Shown here: positions 51,205 to 58,551 of the stretch, one piece after another | Numbering within the stretch: the first letter of the stretch is position 1 | Layout: every line of letters begins with the position of its first letter | Assembly: GCA_965603725.1 (NCBI GenBank) | Contig: CBFDEC010000016.1 | Location: 1 to 63,001, forward strand | Origin: JAGGSN01 sp965603725 | GTDB lineage: Bacteria > Zixibacteria > MSB-5A5 > UBA10806 > 4484-95 | Direction: 5' to 3' | Length of the DNA: 63,001 nucleotides | Made by a program: the position numbers and the translations under genes | Notes under the pieces: model-generated | Told to the model about the DNA's origin: nothing | Database searches by the model: none | The model's input: only the letters and a program-made list of their open reading frames with translations

Positions 51205-52413
51205 ATGGGTAAGTTTGATGTAGATTACATCCTGCTAGTCTCTGCCCTGATATTGTCATTAATAGGCGTTGCATTTATATACAGCGCCACTTATCATTTT
51301 ACCGATCAGGACGGGCTCTTATATCATCAGAAACAGGCAATCTGGCTTGGCGCCGGTATAGTCCTGGCGATAATTGTCTACTTTATCCCGCTAAGAATTC
51401 ATGAGGCGATGGCTTATGTTTATTATGCTGTGGCAATAGGATTACTTTTGCTGCTTTTGTTTATTTCTAATTCGGGGACTACCCGCTGGTTTTATTTTGG
51501 CAGTTTTTCCATACAGCCGGTTGAATTCATGAAAGTTGCGTTATGTTTGGCTCTGTCTCGTTTTTTAGCTTACCGCCGAGCTAAGCTTCACCGGTTTTCT
51601 ACAATATTCATGGGCATATTCATTGTAGCTATTCCAACGCTCCTGATAATCAAACAACCAGACCTTGGCAGTTCTCTGGTAGGGATAGCAATTTTCCTTG
51701 GCCTGCTCGTTTTATCTGGTATGCCTGTTTCAAGGATTTTAATTGTTATCTCCCCGGTTCTTAGTATTGTAACCGCTTTTCACTGGCTGTCGTGGGCGAT
51801 ATTCTTTTTTGCGTTTATTTTGCTTCTGTATCTATCAAGGCCGAGGCTCTTGCCCGGTCTGGTCTTTTTTATAGTTAATCTGGCCTTGGGGATGGCAACT
51901 CCCGTCTTATGGAATCGTCTTCATGAATACCAGCGGTTAAGAATCCTGACATTCCTTGATCCAGGCCAGGATTCTGCCGGAGCCGGTTATCAGATTATCC
52001 AGTCCAAAATAGCTATAGGTTCAGGCGGTTTCTGGGGAAAAGGTTTTATGGAAAGCACTCAGACAAAACTTAACTATCTGCCGGCTCAGCATACTGATTT
52101 TATCTATTCTGTTATTGGCGAAGAAATGGGTTTTGTGGGATGTTTAGCTGTAATTATACTATTTAGCATTGTGATCTTTCGCGGTTATTTTATAGCCAAT
52201 AAAGTGAGAAACACTTTCCACAGCTATATTGCCGGAGGTCTAACTACGGCTATTTTATTCCAGATGGCAGTAAATATCGGGATGACGATCGGGCTTATGC
52301 CGGTGACTGGTTTGCCGCTTCCTTTCATCAGTTATGGCGGCTCATCGCTACTTTTTTTCTGGGGGGTTATAGGCATGTTATTGGCTATTAATCGTGATTG
52401 GCAGGAGTATTAA
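51205..52413 (+). CDS. rodA: peptidoglycan glycosyltransferase RodA
   Basis: 402 aa SEDS-family protein with about 10 spans. It has IKQPDLGSSLVGIAIFLGLL, the large periplasmic loop with QDSAGAGYQIIQSKIAIGSGGFWGKGF, QHTDFIYSVIGEEMGFVG and the C-terminal GLPLPFISYGGSSLLFF. RodA polymerises glycan strands in the elongasome. Confidence 0.95.
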   Translation: MGKFDVDYILLVSALILSLIGVAFIYSATYHFTDQDGLLYHQKQAIWLGAGIVLAIIVYFIPLRIHEAMAYVYYAVAIGLLLLLLFISNSGTTRWFYFGSFSIQPVEFMKVALCLALSRFLAYRRAKLHRFSTIFMGIFIVAIPTLLIIKQPDLGSSLVGIAIFLGLLVLSGMPVSRILIVISPVLSIVTAFHWLSWAIFFFAFILLLYLSRPRLLPGLVFFIVNLALGMATPVLWNRLHEYQRLRILTFLDPGQDSAGAGYQIIQSKIAIGSGGFWGKGFMESTQTKLNYLPAQHTDFIYSVIGEEMGFVGCLAVIILFSIVIFRGYFIANKVRNTFHSYIAGGLTTAILFQMAVNIGMTIGLMPVTGLPLPFISYGGSSLLFFWGVIGMLLAINRDWQEY

Positions 52414-52415
52414 GC

Positions 52416-53228
52416 ATGCACTCAGATTTGTTTCATCTTGGACCTTTGCATGTTAAAGCCTATGGTCTGGCGCTGGCGGTATCGTTCTTTGTCGGTGTCT
52501 GGCTGGCGGTTAAGCGGGCAGAAAAATATAATATTAAAAATCAACTAATAATCGACCTCTGCTTTATTATTCTGGTGTCCGCAATTGTTGGCTCGCGCCT
52601 GTTTTATGTAGTCTACCACGTCGAGGAATTTTCGGGTCACTGGCTTGACGCTGTCAATCCGTTCCAGTCATCGGGCGAGGTGGGCATAGCCGGTCTTTCG
52701 ATGATGGGCGGCATAGTGTTGGCGATGATTTCTGCTCTGGTATTTTTTATTATAAAGAGAATTAATCCATGGCTCATCCTTGACATATTGGCTCCATCAT
52801 TTTTACTGGGTATGGCCATAACCAGGATTGGCTGTTTCTTTAACGGCTGCTGTTTTGGCGTTCCAACGCATGCTTTCTGCGGCGTTGTGTTTCCATCAGA
52901 CTCGATGGCAGGCTGGATATTCCCCGATACCGCTATCTGGCCGACTCAACTGTTTTCAATAGCGGCCGGACTTATCATGTTTGGCATAGTCCTGTTGCTG
53001 GAGAAGAAAAAACCGTTTCATGGTTACACAGTCTGGACAACGCTTATGCTGTATAACTGCTGGCGATTTATAATTGATTTTATCAGATATTATGAGGAAT
53101 CTATGATATTTACAAAAATAGGCGGCTTAAGCTTTACAAGAAATCAGTTTTTGAGTTTATGCCTGGTTATTATTTCTATTATCTGGCTGAGATATCTTAA
53201 ACGAAATCATGAAAAAGCTTCTGAATAA
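52416..53228 (+). CDS. lgt: prolipoprotein diacylglyceryl transferase
   Basis: 270 aa from the ATG at 52416, which has AGGAG 9 nt upstream (the longer TTG start overlaps rodA). Lgt attaches diacylglycerol to the lipobox cysteine of lipoproteins in the inner membrane. The signature is HVKAYGLALAVSFFVGVWLA, SRLFYV, GGIVLA, and RIGCFFNGCCFGVPT, with H and R residues used in catalysis. It fits the predicted lipoproteins of this window. Confidence 0.93.
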   Translation: MHSDLFHLGPLHVKAYGLALAVSFFVGVWLAVKRAEKYNIKNQLIIDLCFIILVSAIVGSRLFYVVYHVEEFSGHWLDAVNPFQSSGEVGIAGLSMMGGIVLAMISALVFFIIKRINPWLILDILAPSFLLGMAITRIGCFFNGCCFGVPTHAFCGVVFPSDSMAGWIFPDTAIWPTQLFSIAAGLIMFGIVLLLEKKKPFHGYTVWTTLMLYNCWRFIIDFIRYYEESMIFTKIGGLSFTRNQFLSLCLVIISIIWLRYLKRNHEKASE

Positions 53229-53949
53229 TCTGGTTGAAAAGGCCAATTACTTTGCTGATGAAATATTTGCCTTTATTTCTGAACCTGAGTGCCCGGGATG
53301 TAAGAATATATTGGTAAATCCTCATCTTGCTTTATGTGATAACTGCCAGAGCAATCTCACCTTCCCCGGAGACGGGCCGGTTTGCTTGATCTGCCGGCGT
53401 CCTGAGGGTGTAACCTGCAGATGTCATCTTGAAAAACATACTGATATACCAAAGTTATATTATTGGAGTTCCTATACTGATGTTATTCGAGATTTAATTC
53501 ACCAGTTTAAATTTGCCGGACACAGCGAGCTTGGAAAATATCTAACCGGTGAAGCGCTTGGATCATTGTCTGAAAAACTTAGAAAGATCAAATTTGATTA
53601 TATTGTCCCGGTTCCGATGTTACAACGAGATAAACGTCAACGCGGCTTTAACCAGACTGAACTGATTGCGGAAACGGTTTCACATAGTTTAAACGTTCCG
53701 GTTAAATCGGATCTTTTAATAAAAGTAAAAGAAATAGAACTGCAGGCTAACCTTGGCGCTAAAGAGAGATGGGAAAATATTATCGGCGCTTTTGCTGTTG
53801 AGAACGGCTCGGAAGTCGAGGGGCGGTCAATCCTGTTAGTCGATGATATAGTCACGACCGGCGCTACTTGCTTTGAGTCGGCAAAACAGTTATATTCCGC
53901 CAGCACCAAAAGCGTGACAGTTTTCGCCCTGGTTTCGAATAAGTCGTAA
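53209..53949 (+). CDS. comF: ComF-family phosphoribosyltransferase-like protein
   Basis: 246 aa, overlapping lgt by 20 nt. N-terminal zinc ribbon (CPGC...CDNC...CLICRRPEGVTCRC), then an amphipathic link and a type I phosphoribosyltransferase domain with the PRPP loop ILLVDDIVTTGAT. ComFC proteins help single-strand DNA uptake during natural transformation; no other competence gene is in the window. Confidence 0.88.
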   Translation: MKKLLNNLVEKANYFADEIFAFISEPECPGCKNILVNPHLALCDNCQSNLTFPGDGPVCLICRRPEGVTCRCHLEKHTDIPKLYYWSSYTDVIRDLIHQFKFAGHSELGKYLTGEALGSLSEKLRKIKFDYIVPVPMLQRDKRQRGFNQTELIAETVSHSLNVPVKSDLLIKVKEIELQANLGAKERWENIIGAFAVENGSEVEGRSILLVDDIVTTGATCFESAKQLYSASTKSVTVFALVSNKS

Positions 53950-53984
53950 CCTTATGATGAAGCGCCAGATCAGGGGAGAAGTTA

Positions 53985-54407
53985 ATGGGAATTTTCAAAA
54001 TAATCGAAGAGGGCGCCTTTGCCGATTTCGAATTTGAAGCCCGGGCTAAATCGATAGAGGAGCTTTTTGCCGTCTGCGGCCAGGCAACTTTTGAGGCAAT
54101 GACGGATACGGCAAAAGTGGATTTGGTCGAGTCGGTACAATTTGATGTCTCCGCTTCATCTTTAGAAGATTTGCTGTTTACTTTCTTAGCTGAATTGATA
54201 TATTTAAAAGATGTACAGAAAATATTTTTCAGTAAATTTGAAATAGAAATCAGCGATAAATTCGATTTATCCTGCAAAGCAAATGGGGAATATATTGATA
54301 ATAAAAAACATGATTTAAGAACCGATGTGAAAGCTGTAACCTATCACAAACTAAGCATTAAAAAGGACGATACCGGTTACAGCGCGCATGTAATACTGGA
54401 TTTGTAG
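53985..54407 (+). CDS. archease (RtcB cofactor)
   Basis: 140 aa. The archease fold: GIFKIIEEGAFADFEFEARAKSIEELFAVCGQATFEAM and a C-terminal SIKKDDTGYSAHVILDL with acidic residues for metal. Archease activates RtcB by helping metal and GTP exchange. It sits 2 nt before rtcB, as in many bacteria and archaea. Confidence 0.88.
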   Translation: MGIFKIIEEGAFADFEFEARAKSIEELFAVCGQATFEAMTDTAKVDLVESVQFDVSASSLEDLLFTFLAELIYLKDVQKIFFSKFEIEISDKFDLSCKANGEYIDNKKHDLRTDVKAVTYHKLSIKKDDTGYSAHVILDL

Positions 54408-54409
54408 AT

Positions 54410-55855
54410 ATGGAAAAAATTAAAATTGACGACTATACCTGGGAAATTCCCAAGGGCGCCAAACAGGGAATGAAAGTCCCGGTAAGGCTTATTGCCTCGA
54501 AGAGACTGCTGGATGATATTGACGATGGAGTAATCGAGCAAATAACCAACGTTGCCTGCCTGCCGGGCATAAGGAAGTATGCTCTTTGCATGCCGGATGG
54601 TCACCGTGGCTATGGCTTTCCGATCGGCGGAGTAGCCGCTTTCAGCCTGAAAACCGGCATTATCTCTCCGGGCGGTATCGGGTTTGATATCAACTGCGGC
54701 GTCCGGCTTGTCAGGACTAACCTGACTGAAGATGAGGTTAAGCCAAAACTGAAGGAGCTTATCGATCTTATTTACAGGCTTGTTCCCAGCGGTGTAGGTT
54801 CAAGGGGGCTTGTTAAACTCTCGTATCCTGAGTTTGACAGGTTAATGACTGAGGGATCGCCCTGGTGTTTGAAAAAAGGATATGCCTGGGAAAGTGATAT
54901 CAAATTTACCGAGCAGAGTGGCAAAATCCCCGGGGCAAACCCTGATAATGTATCGGAAAGAGCGAAAAAACGCGGCCTGGATCAAATCGGCACTCTTGGC
55001 TCCGGCAATCATTATCTGGAGATTCAAAAAGTCGATTTTGATGAGCAATGCGATAAGAAAGTTGCCTCGACTCTGGGTATCGGGCAAACGGGCCAGATTA
55101 CGATTATGGTTCACTGCGGCTCCAGAGGGTTTGGCCATCAGATCGGCACCGATTACCTTCAGAGTTTCGGTGAGGCGATGAAAAAATATGGAATCCAAAC
55201 CAATGACAGGGAACTTGCCTGCGCTCCTTTTGATTCGCCGGAAGGTCAGGCATATTACGGAGCGATGGCCTGTGCGGCTAATACTGCCTTTGTAAACCGT
55301 CAGGTAATCACTCATAAAATCCGGGAAGGCTTTTCAAAAATATTCGGCAAATCGGCTGAAGAACTGGGCATGAACCTCATCTATGATGTTGCTCATAATA
55401 TCGCTAAAATCGAGAAGTATGATGCCGGTTATGGTATGGAGGAGCTGATAGTCCATCGTAAAGGCGCTACCCGTGCTTTCGGTCAGGGCAACATGGAGCT
55501 TCCTGAAAAATATCGTCCGATAGGTCAGCCGGTACTTGTCGGCGGCTCGATGCAAACAGGATCGTACCTGATGATGGGGACAACCAAAGCTCAGAATATC
55601 ACTTTTGGCAGCACGCTTCACGGCGCCGGTAGGGTAATGTCGAGAGCGGCGGCGAAAAGAAAGATTAGAGGACACGAGTTAAAAGATCAAATGGATAAGC
55701 AGGGTATCATAGTCAGGGCCGCCTCGATGAAAGGCTTGGCCGAGGAAGCCGGTTTCGCCTACAAAAATGTCGACCAGGTGGTTGATACGGTCCATAACCT
55801 CGGCATATCAACTAAAGTGGCGCATTTTATGCCGCTGGCGAATATTAAGGGGTAA
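54410..55855 (+). CDS. rtcB: RNA-splicing ligase RtcB
   Basis: 481 aa. RtcB joins RNA 2',3'-cyclic phosphate or 3'-phosphate to 5'-OH ends using GTP and Mn2+. Motifs: GIGFDINCGVRL, VHCGSRGFGHQIGTDY, YGAMACAANTAFVNRQ, YDVAHNIAKIE, GSMQTGSYLMMGT and the guanylylated His region HGAGRVMSRAAAK. It is paired with archease and lies just upstream of the CRISPR locus. Confidence 0.96.
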   Translation: MEKIKIDDYTWEIPKGAKQGMKVPVRLIASKRLLDDIDDGVIEQITNVACLPGIRKYALCMPDGHRGYGFPIGGVAAFSLKTGIISPGGIGFDINCGVRLVRTNLTEDEVKPKLKELIDLIYRLVPSGVGSRGLVKLSYPEFDRLMTEGSPWCLKKGYAWESDIKFTEQSGKIPGANPDNVSERAKKRGLDQIGTLGSGNHYLEIQKVDFDEQCDKKVASTLGIGQTGQITIMVHCGSRGFGHQIGTDYLQSFGEAMKKYGIQTNDRELACAPFDSPEGQAYYGAMACAANTAFVNRQVITHKIREGFSKIFGKSAEELGMNLIYDVAHNIAKIEKYDAGYGMEELIVHRKGATRAFGQGNMELPEKYRPIGQPVLVGGSMQTGSYLMMGTTKAQNITFGSTLHGAGRVMSRAAAKRKIRGHELKDQMDKQGIIVRAASMKGLAEEAGFAYKNVDQVVDTVHNLGISTKVAHFMPLANIKG

Positions 55856-55918
55856 AGGGGGGATAGTCTTTGTTCATCAATATAAGGCAGATTTCTTTGT
55901 CTATCTGAAAAAAAAGAG

Positions 55919-55934
55919 CACACGAGGATGTGTG
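55919..55934. repeat. dispersed hairpin, CACACGAGGATGTGTG copy
   Basis: CACAC-GAGGAT-GTGTG resembles the element at 2455-2474 in its arms and loop. It lies between rtcB and the cas12f promoter, at the left edge of the CRISPR locus. Confidence 0.45.
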
Positions 55935-55961
55935 TTGACCACATTAATCAATGGATTAAGA

Positions 55962-55990
55962 TTGACATAATGGTAAAAATATGGTATATT
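55962..55990 (+). promoter_or_regulatory. sigma-70-type promoter of the cas12f gene
   Basis: Perfect TTGACA (55962-55967), a 17-nt spacer and TATATT (55985-55990), about 50 bp before the start codon. The gene's ribosome-binding site is weak, with no good SD. Confidence 0.8.
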
Positions 55991-56042
55991 TTTTTGCTGG
56001 AAATATAATTGGGTTAGGGTTTGAGTTTGGTGTAGAAGTAAA

Positions 56043-57365
56043 ATGAATCTTACAGCAAAGTATGAAATTTATATTCTGGAAGATGATCCGGAAATAAAGA
56101 AAAAAAAGCAGAAAGAGCTTTTTGAATTAAGCAAACAGGTAAGAAAGGCGTTAAATTTTGCTTATACTGAACAATTTAATTATTTTACAGCTATAACAAG
56201 AGAAAAACAATACCCGGGTTTATATAAAAATATGCCGTATTCATTCAAAGCGAAGAAAAAAGAAAAAATTATTAAAGGGTGGTCAAAAAGTAATATTGCT
56301 TACAAGCTAATGAATGAAATGGAAATGTTTCAAGATTTGCCAGGGGTAATTAGAAGCACTATTCAACAGGAAGCAAATAAAAGATTTAATAATGATATAA
56401 AGAGAATACTTTCGGGAGAGGCAACACCTTCTTCTTTTAAGTATCCATGTCCAATTTATATTCATAAAGATTCAGTTAATTTGAATAATGATGATGGCAA
56501 GTATTACATGATGTTTTTTCCAAAAATTTATGATATTACTTTCAGAGTACTTGCTGAAAAAAGAAATTATATAAAAGTAATTATGGACAGAGTATTATCG
56601 GGGGAATATGATATAGGGCAATCGAATATAAAATATGAAAAAGGGAAATGGTATTTAAGGCTCTGCTTTAAGATAAATGAAGGAAAAATAAAATTAGATA
56701 AAAATAAGGCGCTTGGAGTAGATTCTGGTTTTAAAAATCCACTTGTTTATGGGATAGCAGACACGCCTATTAGAGGTATTATCGGAGATGGAGATATCAT
56801 AACAAAAAGACGAATTGCGTATAAAAAAAGATGGAATATAGTTCAGAGAAGTTTAAGTCATAATGGTAAGGGCTCTTGCGGACATGGACGTAAAAGAAAA
56901 TTAATGCCGCTAAAAAAATTGGAAAAAGCATTTCAAAATTTTAAAGAAACACAGAATCACCAATGGGCAAAAGAAATTATAAATGTTGCTATAAGAGAAA
57001 GATGTGGTATAATAAGGATGGAAGACTTAAGCAGCATTGCAGAGGATAAAAAGGATTCATTTGTTGGTATGAATTGGGCGTATTATAATTTGATGAATAA
57101 AATTGAATATAAATGTAAAAAATTTGGTATAGAATTTCAAAAGGTTAAACCAGCCGAAACATCGCAGAGATGTTCAAAATGCGGACATATTTCTGAAGAA
57201 AACAGGCCAAAAGATGAAAGGGGATGGGGATATTTTTGTTGTGTTGAATGCGGCTTCGATAGATTGGGTGAAGAACCGAGAGTGCAGAAGAATATTGCTG
57301 ATTACAACGCCGCGTATAATATTTCTGGGATAAACGAATGGCGTCCTGAAGCAATTATAAAATAG
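56043..57365 (+). CDS. cas12f: Cas12f-like (type V-F) miniature CRISPR nuclease
   Basis: 440 aa, within the size of compact Cas12f effectors (about 400-530 aa). RuvC residues are all present: D227 in LGVDSGFKNPLVYGI, E327 in IIRMEDLSS and D420 in IADYNAAYNI. A zinc-binding insert has C377, C380 (CSKC) and C400, C403 (CVEC). Motifs recalled from AsCas12f1 recur in the same order: IMDRxLSGEY (180-189), KWYL, GHGR (280-283), NH (305-306), MEDL, NWxYYxL (344-350) and TSQRCSxCG (373-381). There is no N-terminal zinc finger, as in AsCas12f1. A candidate tracrRNA and an array follow directly, which argues against a plain TnpB. Unusual: about 10 extra residues between C403 and D420, and 4 more between C380 and C400. 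Predicted RNA-guided DNA cutter. Confidence 0.88.
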   Translation: MNLTAKYEIYILEDDPEIKKKKQKELFELSKQVRKALNFAYTEQFNYFTAITREKQYPGLYKNMPYSFKAKKKEKIIKGWSKSNIAYKLMNEMEMFQDLPGVIRSTIQQEANKRFNNDIKRILSGEATPSSFKYPCPIYIHKDSVNLNNDDGKYYMMFFPKIYDITFRVLAEKRNYIKVIMDRVLSGEYDIGQSNIKYEKGKWYLRLCFKINEGKIKLDKNKALGVDSGFKNPLVYGIADTPIRGIIGDGDIITKRRIAYKKRWNIVQRSLSHNGKGSCGHGRKRKLMPLKKLEKAFQNFKETQNHQWAKEIINVAIRERCGIIRMEDLSSIAEDKKDSFVGMNWAYYNLMNKIEYKCKKFGIEFQKVKPAETSQRCSKCGHISEENRPKDERGWGYFCCVECGFDRLGEEPRVQKNIADYNAAYNISGINEWRPEAIIK

Positions 57366-57401
57366 TTGTTCTTTGAAAATTTAATTTTAAAAAAATAATT
57401 T

Positions 57402-57491
57402 AAGGTTGCTTTCACAACCTTGAGAGCGAGAGCGCCATTTTGGAGGGAGTATAAACCCCCAAGGCTACTCGCTTAAATCTTTGCTATGCAA
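57402..57491 (+). ncRNA. candidate tracrRNA of the type V-F system
   Basis: Begins 37 bp after the cas12f stop. Stem 1 is AAGGTTG/CAACCTT (57402-57421). Stem 2 is GCGAG/CTCGC (57426-57430, 57468-57472) with inner GCC/GGC and an upper TTGG-A-GGG/CCC-CCAA hairpin (57440-57462); the CGAG/CTCG base with asymmetric internal loop recalls known Cas12f tracrRNAs. The next 16 nt, 57476-57491, are an anti-repeat: they pair with the repeat segment TTGCAGAGTAAGGATT by 13 Watson-Crick and 2 G-U pairs with 1 mismatch. The ends of the mature RNA are not visible in sequence. Confidence 0.78.
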
Positions 57492-57708
57492 ATTAAATGA
57501 TATTTGGGATGGTTTAAGAAAGTAACGGAAAACGCGAACGTGAAGCTGTCATAAAATTCTGGGAGGTTCGCGGAACAACTAAATGTATGAAATACTTGCG
57601 ATTACAAAGAAAGATATTGTTAGATGCAGATTAATTCTATGATTATTTCAGAGGTTCGCGAAAACGCCATATTAAGTTGTAATGTTTCAATGAAGTAGAA
57701 TGCATGCA
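57492..57708 (+). other. CRISPR leader with repeated GAGGTTCGCG motif
   Basis: A 217-bp noncoding stretch before the first repeat. GAGGTTCGCG occurs twice exactly (57563-57572, 57651-57660), and its inverted partner CGCGAAC is at 57533-57539, so alternative hairpins are possible. GTTTCAAT at 57684-57691 is complementary to the last eight bases of the repeat. These may be array promoter or integration signals. No clear -10/-35 was found. Confidence 0.55.
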
Positions 57709-58520
57709 GTTGCAATGAGAATGGTTGCAGAGTAAGGATTGAAACCCTTTTGTGAAATTCAATCATCTTGACACACTTTTGTGTTGCAATGAGAATGGTT
57801 GCAGAGTAAGGATTGAAACAACGACAGTTAATCCGGGGTGTTGCCTCGTGTATGGTTGCAATGAGAATGGTTGCAGAGTAAGGATTGAAACTCTTCAATG
57901 GCTATTGGTTCAACCGTTGGCGCAAAGTTGCAATGAGAATGGTTGCAGAGTAAGGATTGAAACACCGACACTATAGCCCCAGTGATGAGCACCAACAAGT
58001 TGCAATGAGAATGGTTGCAGAGTAAGGATTGAAACATGAGCATCTGCATGTCCACCTGTGTCTTTGATAAGGTTGCAATGAGAATGGTTGCAGAGTAAGG
58101 ATTGAAACCACAAGTAATAATATCCCACACCTCAAACGGCTGTGTTGCAATGAGAATGGTTGCAGAGTAAGGATTGAAACTCAACCGCATCCGCAATCCT
58201 GGTCAACTGGCGGGCGAGTTGCAATGAGAATGGTTGCAGAGTAAGGATTGAAACGCTCCCAGCAATGAATACATTTACTCATCATTCCTCCGTTGCAATG
58301 AGAATGGTTGCAGAGTAAGGATTGAAACGCATATTCAGCAACAGTATCAAACTGCTCAACCGTGTTGCAATGAGAATGGTTGCAGAGTAAGGATTGAAAC
58401 ACAAAGATTAAGAAAACTCCAACCGCCCCCACTGCTGCAATGAGAATGGTTGCAGACTAAAGATTGAAACACCTCCATATCAATTCCGTAAATGGGTTGC
58501 AATGAGAATAGTTGCAGAGT
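57709..58520 (+). CRISPR. CRISPR array, 12 repeats and 11 spacers
   Basis: The 37-bp repeat begins GTTGCAATGAGAATGG and ends with GTAAGGATTGAAAC. Repeats start at 57709, 57783, 57855, 57927, 57999, 58072, 58144, 58218, 58292, 58364, 58434 and 58496. Repeats 1-10 are identical. Repeat 11 has 3 changes and repeat 12 keeps only about the first 25 bases, so the leader is on the cas12f side and transcription is +. Spacers are 37, 35, 35, 35, 36, 35, 37, 37, 35, 33 and 25 nt, all different. The repeat 3' end AAGGATTGAAAC differs at 2 of 12 positions from the AAGGAATGCAAC end I recall for Un1Cas12f1. The repeat contains a partial internal duplication of GTTGCA. Confidence 0.97.
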
Positions 58521-58551
58521 GATATAAGATGAAAATATTGCTTTGCTTTTA

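Noticed and set aside
56043..57365. Effector as an ordinary IS605/IS607 TnpB
   Set aside because: No transposase TnpA, no element ends, and a matching array and anti-repeat RNA lie directly downstream; the motif order fits Cas12f1 better.
57684..57691. GTTTCAAT just before repeat 1 as the main anti-repeat
   Set aside because: Only 8 nt, whereas 57476-57491 gives a 16-nt duplex joined to structured stems. It is kept only as a leader feature.
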